Shown in pieces: positions 44,321-53,068 of a stretch of DNA of 64,000 nucleotides (position 1 is its first letter; each line of letters begins with the position of its first letter). The notes below the pieces were generated by a model. That model saw nothing but the letters and a program-made list of their open reading frames with translations. It was not told where the DNA came from and made no database searches. The position numbers and the translations under genes were made by a program. Source of the DNA: Bifidobacterium callitrichos DSM 23973 (lineage in GTDB: Bacteria; Actinomycetota; Actinomycetes; Actinomycetales; Bifidobacteriaceae); the NCBI RefSeq assembly GCF_000741175.1, contig NZ_JGYS01000013.1, positions 24,139-88,138 of the forward strand, in the 5' to 3' direction.

Positions 44321-47300
44321 ATGATGCATAAGGAAATGCGTGTCATATGGTCGCGGCTGGTTGCGGTGCTGGTTGCCGTGGCCATGCTGCTTGGCTTCGG
44401 CTTGGCGACGGCTCAGGCCGTCGAGCCTTCGACCGGTAAGACGGACACGAAGACGAAGCACAATGCAATCGTGCTGGTGTTGGATTCGTCCGGAAGTATG
44501 TCGGGTGATCCGTTCGACAAGGGCGTGCGCCCGGCGGCAAAGAAGTTCATCGAAGCCGTGTTCGACAAGGATCCGTTGTCCCAGATCGCCGTGGTCTCAT
44601 TTGGCGATACAGTTCATATGAATCCGCAGGGGTTCACCAATGATGAGAAGTCGTTGGTGGATTACACCCAGACCCCTGGTACTGGTGATGACAAGATCTG
44701 GGTCGGTGGCGGAACGAACGTGACGCTCGGTCTTCAGAAGGCCGACGAGCTCGGCAGCAAGCTTTCTGATGATGATTATGTCAAGAGCATCGTCACCATG
44801 TCCGATGGCTGGCCGAATGATGCCAGTGGAGCGACAGCCCAGGCGCAGAGCATGTTCCCCCGCTATAACATGTATTCGGTCGGTTTCAACATCGATGACA
44901 GGGGACGTGCCTTCCTGAAGACGATTCAGAACAAGGGTGATGATGGATACTACGATGCGACCGATATCGATACTCTGATCAAGATCTTCGGCAAAATCGT
45001 CGATCAGATCCTTCACCCGCTGGATATTGCTCTGTCCTATGAGGATGAAGGCAATACCGTCGGCAATGGTCGCCAATATCTCGTTACCGCGAAGCTTTCA
45101 AATCCAAACACTCAAAAGGCATCTAGCGTAAAGGCTTCTATCTCCTTCAAGGAGAATGCGATTCTGGCTACTGGTGAGCAGGCTGAGAAAACCGTCGGCG
45201 AGATTCCGGCTAAGGATTCCCGCACTGTTTCGTGGCGTATCCGTGTTGTGAAAACCGCCTCGTCCGTTATGTACACGGTTACCGTGTCCGGTGACAACAT
45301 GGCGGACTTCTCCAAGTCCGACAAAATCGCCGTTGGCAACAACACCGGTACGTCTAATGTGTTCGACTTTGATAAGGATACATGGAAGTTCGGTAATTAC
45401 CGCGAAGATGTTGTGGAACCGTTTACTGGTAATAAAGATTCCAATGTGCCGGTAAGAAATCTGATGTCCAATGAAGACTTCGATCGGCTTATTGATAGTG
45501 TAAATGATCCTGATGAGTTTGCAAATATAATGAAGTGGAGTCAGACCGAATGGGCTGGATCCTGCTATGGATTTGCAGCCACCTCCATTCTTGCAAAGAT
45601 GGGATCTGCGACGCCGTATGATCGTCAATCTGGTGCTTCATCGCTTCATGATATGAATAATTCGAAATCTGTTATTTCATATATCAATTATTACTACCTT
45701 TCGCAGCAATATAAGGCAGTGCAAAGCGTGAAACAGGAATCTACTCAAGATTCCAAGGATGCGGTTTCTCGTTTGCTGGCAGATTTGGATCAAGTTAAGC
45801 AGGGTGGCGCCCCTGTATTGCTCTTTTTCTCTGTTCTTGATAACAAAAAGAGTATAGAGCAGGGTAGGATCGTGTCAACGATCAATCATGTTGTAGTGGC
45901 TGACTCCTATAGTGAAACCTCTTATGCATATGATGGTCATTCATTTAACTATGCAGTTCGAATCTACGATTCGAATATGCCTAATAATGCGAATGTTTAT
46001 CTATATGTGAACAAAGATACAGGCGATTGGTACTTCCCTGGTGTGGAGCCCAATGTCTATGGTGCAAAGTCCTGGGCTGTAGACACCGGGAAGAGCTATT
46101 TCCCCATGATCATCAATGATCTTAACATTCTCAATCCTAAAGAACATGATCTTGAATTGTTGTCGAAGAACTATTTCGCGCAACTAAATGCACATGCTAG
46201 GACCAATAACGCTGATCTGCTGATCAAGAGCGGTGCTTCGCAGTGGTCCATTGATAAAATTCTCCGCGACAAGAATTCTGATGTCAGCTTCTCATTCCCT
46301 ATGGATGGAGCCATTGGTAATGATTTCTCCTTTAACTTGCCTAATAATGACAATGATTACTCGGTAGAAACGAAGGGGCAGTATGACTATGCGTTGCATT
46401 ATCCGGATGCGTATGTTGCCGTCAAGGCCGATAAGGCTGATTCTGCCACCTTCTCGCGCAACGGCAATGTGGCGCTGACTGGTAATTCCGGCAAGTACAC
46501 GTTGTCGTCGACGCTTGACTCCGCGAAGGGCCCGTGGTTCACGTATTCGGTGTCGGGCTCGAAGGCCAAGGACATCAAGCTCACAAAGAACGGCGACGGC
46601 TACATCGTTGAGGCCGACAACCTGACGGATGCCAGGTTCTCCGCCAACAACAAGGAGGAGACCAAGACCCTGTCCGTGGATACCTCCGCGAAGAAGGTCG
46701 AGGTGAAGGCGGACGAGTCCGGCAGGAACCTCGTCGCCTCCATCGACAAGGATGGTGACGGCAAGTTCGAGACGGTGATCGCCGACAGCTCAAAGCAGTC
46801 TGTTGTCACGGTAGAGCCGAAGGCTCCGTCTCGTGTCGGTAACACGGTGTCGATCCCGTCGGTCAAGGGCGTGTCCTATGTGGATGGCCAGGGCAAGGTC
46901 CTCAAGGGTGATGTCGTGTTGCATCGCGGTGAGACCCTGACGGTGAAGGCGCAGGCGCAGGACGGGTACAAGCTCCAGTCCGGCGTGCGTTCCGAATGGA
47001 CGTTCACGTACCAAGACGAGACCCCAGTGCCGAATCCTGAGCCGTCGCCTTCTCCGACTCCTACGCCTACGCCGTCTCCTTCGGTGACTGCTGTTCCGGT
47101 GTATCGCGTGTATGATCGCAATTCCGGTTTGCATCATTACACGACGAGCAGGGCCGAGCGTGACCACTTGGTGCGTCTTGGTTGGCGTGACGAGGGCGTG
47201 TCGTTCAAGGCGGCCGAGAAGGACGCTTCCAACGCGAACCTCAAGCCGGTGTATCGCGAGTACAACCCGAATGATGGTAACCATAACTGGACGATGAGCA

Positions 47301-47545
47301 GGGCCGAGCATGATCATCTGGTCAGGGTTGGCTGGCGTGATGAGGCGTCGCCTGGTATGTGGATTCGACTGCGTCGGCGGATGTGTATCGCCTGTATAAC
47401 CCGAACAGTGGTGAGCACGTGTATACGACGTCGAAGGTTGAGTATGAGAACGTCGGTCGTGCGGGCTGGCACAAGGAAGGAGTCGCCTGGAAGAGCCTTG
47501 ACTGACAATACCGCTGATGCTGCCGGTGTGCCGGTAGACGAGTGA
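44321..47545 (+). CDS. Secreted vWA / cysteine-protease-like protein, C-terminus frameshifted (vWA gene 3)
   Basis: A secreted protein that starts at 44321 (AGGGAAAG upstream); the signal peptide ends AQA at about residue 33. The vWA domain has a complete metal motif, LDSSGSMSG. A papain-like region follows: GSCYGFAATS with Cys415, NHVVVADSY with His523 and YDSNMPNN with a possible Asn, encoded by AT-rich DNA. Ig-like segments, a Pro-rich linker and DUF5648-like repeats from about residue 926 come next. The third repeat is broken: relative to paralogs a G is missing at 47345 (GAGGCG instead of GAGGGC), so the frame leaves the module and ends at 47545 in unrelated Arg-rich sequence. The original frame would end at 47505. 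It could be phase variation, a true mutation or a sequence error. Confidence 0.85.
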   Translation: MMHKEMRVIWSRLVAVLVAVAMLLGFGLATAQAVEPSTGKTDTKTKHNAIVLVLDSSGSMSGDPFDKGVRPAAKKFIEAVFDKDPLSQIAVVSFGDTVHMNPQGFTNDEKSLVDYTQTPGTGDDKIWVGGGTNVTLGLQKADELGSKLSDDDYVKSIVTMSDGWPNDASGATAQAQSMFPRYNMYSVGFNIDDRGRAFLKTIQNKGDDGYYDATDIDTLIKIFGKIVDQILHPLDIALSYEDEGNTVGNGRQYLVTAKLSNPNTQKASSVKASISFKENAILATGEQAEKTVGEIPAKDSRTVSWRIRVVKTASSVMYTVTVSGDNMADFSKSDKIAVGNNTGTSNVFDFDKDTWKFGNYREDVVEPFTGNKDSNVPVRNLMSNEDFDRLIDSVNDPDEFANIMKWSQTEWAGSCYGFAATSILAKMGSATPYDRQSGASSLHDMNNSKSVISYINYYYLSQQYKAVQSVKQESTQDSKDAVSRLLADLDQVKQGGAPVLLFFSVLDNKKSIEQGRIVSTINHVVVADSYSETSYAYDGHSFNYAVRIYDSNMPNNANVYLYVNKDTGDWYFPGVEPNVYGAKSWAVDTGKSYFPMIINDLNILNPKEHDLELLSKNYFAQLNAHARTNNADLLIKSGASQWSIDKILRDKNSDVSFSFPMDGAIGNDFSFNLPNNDNDYSVETKGQYDYALHYPDAYVAVKADKADSATFSRNGNVALTGNSGKYTLSSTLDSAKGPWFTYSVSGSKAKDIKLTKNGDGYIVEADNLTDARFSANNKEETKTLSVDTSAKKVEVKADESGRNLVASIDKDGDGKFETVIADSSKQSVVTVEPKAPSRVGNTVSIPSVKGVSYVDGQGKVLKGDVVLHRGETLTVKAQAQDGYKLQSGVRSEWTFTYQDETPVPNPEPSPSPTPTPTPSPSVTAVPVYRVYDRNSGLHHYTTSRAERDHLVRLGWRDEGVSFKAAEKDASNANLKPVYREYNPNDGNHNWTMSRAEHDHLVRVGWRDEASPGMWIRLRRRMCIACITRTVVSTCIRRRRLSMRTSVVRAGTRKESPGRALTDNTADAAGVPVDE

Positions 47546-47547
47546 AT

Positions 47548-47606
47548 GGGGCGTGTGATCCGCATCGATGCCATGAGCATCACCGCAGGATCGCACGCCC
47601 CTTCTT
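47548..47606 (+). terminator. Terminator after vWA gene 3
   Basis: GGGGCGTG (47548-47555) pairs with CACGCCCC (47594-47601), with GATCC / GGATC inside, followed by TTCTTCG. Confidence 0.75.
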
Positions 47607-47742
47607 CGTGCAATGACAGTATGCATTCATGAACGTCCCGTGAACTGCGTCACTTCCCGTGTTATGGGGGATCCCAAGGGGGTACTCTGGAAGAGTGAGT
47701 CGGCAAAGTAGTCGACTGAACCTTCGAGAAAGGAAGGCAGAG

Positions 47743-50529
47743 GTGAATAGGGGTACCACCAAAGGTCCGCGCAAGCTCGTCGCATTGCTTGCAGCGGTAT
47801 GCACACTTGGCGCGCTCGCGGTCGTTCCGACGGCAAACGCTGTGGATGACGGTTCTTTCGGAACCGACGCGGTTCCGTACAGCGAGGAGGTCGTCAAGGC
47901 GGTAACGACGACCACTCCGGCGGAAGCGGCGCTTCAGCCGGCGCAGCTCAAGGAGATCAAGACTCCGACGCTGGCCGTCGCGTCCGGTTCCAGCTCGTCG
48001 AACGGGCTTCTTCAGGGCAACGTGAGCGGTGTCAGGCCGAACGCGGTCGCCAAGGACTGGCAGAAGACTATCGATGAAGCCAAGGAGGGCAGCACGGTCA
48101 CACTGACCGGCGCCATCTCCAGCGGACTCAACGTCAACAAGAAGCTCACCATTACCGCCGCCAAGGATGCCGTCTTCACTGGTTCGCTGCGCATCATGGC
48201 AGATGACGTCACCGTCAAGGGCGTGAACTTCAAGCTCGACCCGGCGACGAACAAGAACGCGCAGAACATCGTCATCGTCGGCACCAAGAACGTCACGATC
48301 ACCGGCAACACGTTCACCATCGCGGCCGGTGATCCGGCTGCCGGCGCCTCCGCGAACAAGGATTGGCAGCCGAGCTCGGTGTGGCTCCAGAATGGTGCTG
48401 CCGATACCGTCATCTCCGGTAATACGTTCAAGCTCGGACAGGTCGTCAACAACTCCTCGGTCGGTGTGAATCTGGTCGGCGGTCCTGCAGAGGCTCCGAT
48501 CACCGGAACCGTGATCAAGAACAACACCGTGTCCGCCGGGCCGAAGAGCGGTGACGGCGTTTCCGGCTCGATGATGTTCGTCGTTGGCAACGGCAACACC
48601 AAGACCGGCTACGGCATCACTGACCTGACCTTCTCCGGCAACACCGTGACCAATGACACTGGTTTGGCCGCTCAGTACTCCCGTGTCTACGGTATCGCGA
48701 TCACCGCGACGAAGGGCGCCACCATCTCCGGCAACACCATCGGCGGTTACATGGCGGTGTCCTACAGCACGTGGCCCGGACAGGGGCCGAACGACGACGT
48801 GACGGTGTCCGGCAACACGCTTGACGCGTACGCCGCCATCTTCTTCGGCAACGGCAATGAGTCCCACGTCACTACCAAGGGCCTGACCGTCAAGAACAAC
48901 ACGTACGGCAAGAACACTGAATTCCAGGTCACCGGCGGCAACCTGCTCGTCGCCGATCAGAACGGACGCGTCTACCCGAGCATCAACGCGGCCATCAACG
49001 GCGGTGACGACGACGGCAGTCCGTACGTCGAACTGCTGCGCTCGTTCGCCGAACCCATCGTGATCAAGCAGAACCAGACCGTCACGCTGGAACTCAACGG
49101 CTACACGTTGTCCAATGGTGCAAGCACCGTTCGTCGTCACACCATCGTCAACCGCGGCAAGCTGACCGTCAAGGACTCCTCCGCGGCCAAGACCGGTTCC
49201 GTCGACAACACGGCTAACGGTGCCGCGGCGATCGCCAACTACACGACCGGTACGGTCACCATCGAATCGGGTCGCTTCACCCGCTCGGCGGAGGCCAGCA
49301 GCTACGATCCGAAGACCGACAAGGCCGTCTCCGGCGGCAACAGCTACTACGTGATCAAGAACTTCGGCGTCATGAACATCACTAGCGGCGACTTCTACTT
49401 CGGAGTCGGTGAATCGGGCAACGACGGCTACTATTCCAGCCTGATCGCCAACGGCTGGTACTCCAAGAACGAAAGCCCCGACTACAACCCGTACGGCGGT
49501 GAGAACGGTGCCGGTGCTACTCTGAACATCTCCGGCGGTACGTTCAGAGGCGGCAAGATCACCATCAAGAACGACGACTACGGCATTCTGAACATCTCCG
49601 GTGGTGAGATCAAGCAGCCGACCGAGCAGTTCTACGCCGTGCTCAACTACAACGTCGCCAAGATCACCGGCGGTACGATCACCGCTCCGGAGAAACCGCT
49701 CGGTGCCAGTGGCATCAAGGGCGCGGCTGCGGACAAGGGTGAGACCACGCTCGGCGGCAAGGTCGAGATCACGAGCGATAAGGGCTACGCTCTGCGCGCG
49801 CTGGACAACGGCAAGCTGACGGTCACCGGCGGCAAGTACTACTCCGGCAACAAGAAGAGCGTCTCCAAACTCAAGGAGAGCGAGCATGGCACCCCGTCCA
49901 TCGCGATCTCCGGTGGCCGCTTCAACGTGGAGCCCACGGAGAAGGAGCTCGCTGACGGCTACGTGGCGGTGAAGGACGACGCGGACAAGACCTACCCGTA
50001 CACGGTGGTCAAGTACACCGAGCCGAGCCCGGAGCCTGAGCCCGGTCCGTCGCCGAACCCGGATCCGACGCCTTCGCCGAACCCGACTCCGACCCCCACT
50101 CCCACGGTGACTGCTGTTCCTGTGTATCGCGTGTATGACGTGAACTCCGGTCTGCATCACTACACGACGAGCGAGGCTGAGCGTGATCACTTGGTGCGTC
50201 TTGGTTGGCGTGACGAGGGTACGTCGTTCAAGGCCGCGAAGGAGGATGCCTCGAACAAGAACCTCAAGCCGGTGTACCGCGAGTACAACCCGAATGATGG
50301 CAACCATAACTGGACGATGAGCAAGGCCGAGCACGATCATCTGGTCAGGGTCGGCTGGCATGACGAGGGCGTCGCCTGGTATGTGGACGCGTCCGCGTCG
50401 ACGGAGGTGTATCGCTTGTACAACCCGAATTCGGGTGAGCACGTGTACACCACCAGCTGGGCCGAGTATGAGAGCGTCGGTCGTGCCGGCTGGCATCAGG
50501 AGGGCGTTGCCTGGCAGAGCCTCGACTGA
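47743..50529 (+). CDS. Secreted beta-helix protein with DUF5648-like repeats
   Basis: A 928-residue secreted protein. GTG 47743 is chosen for its AGGAAGGCAGAG ribosome-binding region and because it starts a signal peptide (KLVALLAAVCTLGALAVV, cleavage after TANA at about residue 33). The body is a right-handed parallel beta-helix of the pectate-lyase/NosD type: runs such as LTITAAKDAVFTGSL, VTVKGVNFKL, VTITGNTFTI, VTVSGNTLDAY, and later ILNISGGEIKQ, KITGGTITAP and LTVTGGKYYSG. A Pro-rich linker and three DUF5648-like repeats (about 790-928) end it. It could bind or cleave polysaccharide. No lyase active site was recognised. Unlike the vWA genes it is GC-rich throughout. Confidence 0.87.
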   Translation: MNRGTTKGPRKLVALLAAVCTLGALAVVPTANAVDDGSFGTDAVPYSEEVVKAVTTTTPAEAALQPAQLKEIKTPTLAVASGSSSSNGLLQGNVSGVRPNAVAKDWQKTIDEAKEGSTVTLTGAISSGLNVNKKLTITAAKDAVFTGSLRIMADDVTVKGVNFKLDPATNKNAQNIVIVGTKNVTITGNTFTIAAGDPAAGASANKDWQPSSVWLQNGAADTVISGNTFKLGQVVNNSSVGVNLVGGPAEAPITGTVIKNNTVSAGPKSGDGVSGSMMFVVGNGNTKTGYGITDLTFSGNTVTNDTGLAAQYSRVYGIAITATKGATISGNTIGGYMAVSYSTWPGQGPNDDVTVSGNTLDAYAAIFFGNGNESHVTTKGLTVKNNTYGKNTEFQVTGGNLLVADQNGRVYPSINAAINGGDDDGSPYVELLRSFAEPIVIKQNQTVTLELNGYTLSNGASTVRRHTIVNRGKLTVKDSSAAKTGSVDNTANGAAAIANYTTGTVTIESGRFTRSAEASSYDPKTDKAVSGGNSYYVIKNFGVMNITSGDFYFGVGESGNDGYYSSLIANGWYSKNESPDYNPYGGENGAGATLNISGGTFRGGKITIKNDDYGILNISGGEIKQPTEQFYAVLNYNVAKITGGTITAPEKPLGASGIKGAAADKGETTLGGKVEITSDKGYALRALDNGKLTVTGGKYYSGNKKSVSKLKESEHGTPSIAISGGRFNVEPTEKELADGYVAVKDDADKTYPYTVVKYTEPSPEPEPGPSPNPDPTPSPNPTPTPTPTVTAVPVYRVYDVNSGLHHYTTSEAERDHLVRLGWRDEGTSFKAAKEDASNKNLKPVYREYNPNDGNHNWTMSKAEHDHLVRVGWHDEGVAWYVDASASTEVYRLYNPNSGEHVYTTSWAEYESVGRAGWHQEGVAWQSLD

Positions 50530-50574
50530 TGTTTGTCTTGGTTACCCGGTTGTAGCCATCTAAAAGTAGAGAAA

Positions 50575-50611
50575 GTGGGGGCGCGCCGCATGCGTTGCGG
50601 TGCGCCCCCAC
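50575..50611. terminator. Bidirectional terminator
   Basis: GTGGGGGCGC / GCGCCCCCAC with CCGC / GCGG inside, between the convergent beta-helix and GT2 genes. Confidence 0.8.
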
Positions 50612-50645
50612 TCGTTATGCCGGCATGTCATTCGCTATGCCATGG

Positions 50646-51683
50646 TTACTTCATGTTCTTGACTCGCATGTCGTAGACCTGCTTTTCCAACAAGCGAATG
50701 TAATAAGTGGCAGCACATCGTATGCGCTGCGCAGGCGTGAGTCGTGAAAGCAGATCAGCGAGAATCTCACGATCTTTCGCATACCGCTCCGTATTATCGG
50801 AAGCCGAAAAGTCCGACGCGGTTTTTGCTTCGCCAAGCTGTTCGACCATCGTGTAATAACTGCGTGCGGGAACCACGCCGTGCTCTATGCAAAGTCTGAA
50901 ATTCGTCGAACCGGCCACGAAATTATCCTGATAGAAATTGAAGCCGCGCTCCTTATGGGTCACCGAACCGCTCGACTGCAGCCAGTTGTAAAGATTCACG
51001 TCAATATCGGCCACTTTGCGTGTACGCGAATACAATTCGCCGGCGACCATGACGTCTTGGGCGTACATCCCTTCCGGGAATCGAAGTCCCTCCCAGAGCT
51101 CGCGTTTATACAGGCGGCACCAATTGGCCTCATTGAAGTATTTGGCTTCGGTATTATGCCCGAGTCGGTTTCCGATGATTCGCAGACTCTTGCAGAACAC
51201 TGACTGATACGCTCTCAACGGTTCCGTGAACACACTGATCGTCACGGGATCCGTGGCGCCTTCTGCGGCCTCCTCGGCAACGATGTCGAGCTGTGAGACT
51301 CCGAACTGCCGCCAACGAGCCTTACTCATATCAGCGTCCGCCTTGACCAGTGCGTGCAGCAGTAGTTCGATATTACGGCGGTCGAGGATGTCATCATTGT
51401 CGGAAAACGCGATGTACTCGCCATGAGCTGCATCAAGACCGGTGTTCTGCGCCTTGGCGATGCCGCCGTTTGACTGATGGATCACCGTTACACGAGCATC
51501 TTTTCGCGCATAATCATCCAGTATGTTCGGGCTGCTATCGGTCGCGCCATCATCGACCAGAATCACTTCAAGATTCGTATAGGACTGTCCAAGAATCGAA
51601 TCCACGCAGTAATGCAGGTATCGTTCCGCGTTATACACCGGCACGATGATGGAAACCAAAGGGGACTCATGAACAAGTTGCAT
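50646..51683 (-). CDS. GT2-family glycosyltransferase
   Basis: A 345-residue cytoplasmic GT-A glycosyltransferase. SIIVPVYNAERYLHYCVDSIL, VILVDDGATDSS and FSDNDDILDRR give the nucleotide- and metal-binding motifs in order. The C-terminal part (LGHNTEAKYFNEANWCRLYK, FPEGMYAQDVMVAGELYSR) is shared with the GT2 at 53069-54829, so the two are paralogs flanking glf. It probably transfers a sugar, possibly galactofuranose given glf next door, to the surface glycan. That substrate is inferred from context only. Its DNA is less GC-rich than that of its paralog. Confidence 0.9.
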   Translation of the reverse strand: MQLVHESPLVSIIVPVYNAERYLHYCVDSILGQSYTNLEVILVDDGATDSSPNILDDYARKDARVTVIHQSNGGIAKAQNTGLDAAHGEYIAFSDNDDILDRRNIELLLHALVKADADMSKARWRQFGVSQLDIVAEEAAEGATDPVTISVFTEPLRAYQSVFCKSLRIIGNRLGHNTEAKYFNEANWCRLYKRELWEGLRFPEGMYAQDVMVAGELYSRTRKVADIDVNLYNWLQSSGSVTHKERGFNFYQDNFVAGSTNFRLCIEHGVVPARSYYTMVEQLGEAKTASDFSASDNTERYAKDREILADLLSRLTPAQRIRCAATYYIRLLEKQVYDMRVKNMK

Positions 51684-51791
51684 GGTTGTTGCTTATCTTC
51701 CTGATCGCTTGATGGATGCTATGCGCCACTTCGCGCAAGGTAAATGATGTTTATGTGGTAGGAGAGTGATCTTCCAAGCAGTATGTGGAGT

Positions 51792-52967
51792 TCACCCGAG
51801 CAACGGAGCCACCTGCTCCTCGTACGCGGTCAGCGCCGTGTCGATGACGTTGTGCATGTCGTAGTACTTGTACGTGCCGAGTCGGCCGCCGAACACGGTT
51901 TTCGGCTCAGCGGCGGCCTTCGCGGCGTACTGCGCGTACAGGGCCTTGTCCTCGTCGGTGTTGATCGGGTAGTACGGTTCGTCGCCGCGCTCGGCGAATC
52001 GCGAGTACTCCTCCCACACCACGGTCTTGCCGGGCGTGTACGACGCGGCGCGCTCCGGATTGAAGTTCTTGAACTCGATCGCGCGGGTGTACGGCACGTC
52101 CGCATCGGAGAAGTTCATGACCGGGCAGCCGAAGTGGTCGTCCTCGTCGTAGCGGACCTCCTTGAAGTCGACCGTGCGCCACTTCAAGTCGCCGAGCTCG
52201 TAGTCGAAGTAGCGGTCGACCGGACCGGTGTACACGACCGGCACGCCGGCCTCGCGCAGCGCCTTCTTGTTGTACGGCTGCGTCTCGTCGAAGAAGTCGA
52301 CCCCAAGCTCCACCGTGATGCGGGGATCGTCGATCATCTTCTCGAACCATGCGGTGTAGCCGTCCTTCGGCAGGCCCTCCCAAGTGTCCTTGAAGTAGCG
52401 GTTGTCGTAGTTGAAGCGCACCGGCAGTCGCTTGATGATCGACGCCGGCAGCTCGGCCGGATCGGTCTGCCACTGCTTGGCCGTGTAGTTCTTGATGAAC
52501 GCCTCGTACAGCGGGCGACCGATCAGCTGGATGCCCTTGTCGTTGAGGTTCTGCGGATCGGAACCGGCCAGCTCGCCCGCCTGCTCCTGGATCAGCGACT
52601 GCGCTTCGGCGGGCGTGTAGTGCGCGCGGAAGAACTGGTTGATCGTGCCGAGGTTGATCGGCAGCGGGTAGACCTCGCCGTCATGTGTGGCGTACACGCG
52701 ATGCACGTAGTTCGTGAACTCGGTGAAGCGATTCACGTACTTCCACACGCGTTCGTTCGACGTGTGGAACAGGTGCGCGCCGTACTTGTGGATCTCCGCG
52801 CCCGTCTCCTTGTCGAAGTACGAGTACGCGTTGCCGCCGATGTGATCGCGCACGTCGATGATGTGCACCCGCGCGCCCGCGTGCTCCACCGCCTGCTGGG
52901 CGATGGTCAGGCCGAACAGGCCCGCGCCTACGATCACCAGATCCGGGTATTGCGTGTTTTCCGCCAT
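51792..52967 (-). CDS. glf: UDP-galactopyranose mutase
   Basis: Flavoenzyme of 391 residues converting UDP-galactopyranose to UDP-galactofuranose. The FAD-binding motif VIVGAGLFGLTIAQQA is at the N-terminus. DVRDHIGGNAYSY, KYGAHLFHTSNERVW and the substrate region NLGTINQFF are the conserved Glf blocks. YEAFIKNYTAKQW and PVVYTGPVDRYFDYE follow. ATG 52967 has AAGGAAT upstream, and a TTG directly before it is less likely. The flanking GT2 paralogs suggest a three-gene galactofuranose module on the minus strand. Confidence 0.96.
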   Translation of the reverse strand: MAENTQYPDLVIVGAGLFGLTIAQQAVEHAGARVHIIDVRDHIGGNAYSYFDKETGAEIHKYGAHLFHTSNERVWKYVNRFTEFTNYVHRVYATHDGEVYPLPINLGTINQFFRAHYTPAEAQSLIQEQAGELAGSDPQNLNDKGIQLIGRPLYEAFIKNYTAKQWQTDPAELPASIIKRLPVRFNYDNRYFKDTWEGLPKDGYTAWFEKMIDDPRITVELGVDFFDETQPYNKKALREAGVPVVYTGPVDRYFDYELGDLKWRTVDFKEVRYDEDDHFGCPVMNFSDADVPYTRAIEFKNFNPERAASYTPGKTVVWEEYSRFAERGDEPYYPINTDEDKALYAQYAAKAAAEPKTVFGGRLGTYKYYDMHNVIDTALTAYEEQVAPLLG

Positions 52968-53068
52968 CAATATTCCTTACTGCTCAGGTGCATGTGGACG
53001 CACTTGCGCCGCATGCACGTGACATCCATCCTCGATTAGACTACCTCTCAGTCCCGCTTTGCGTCTTC

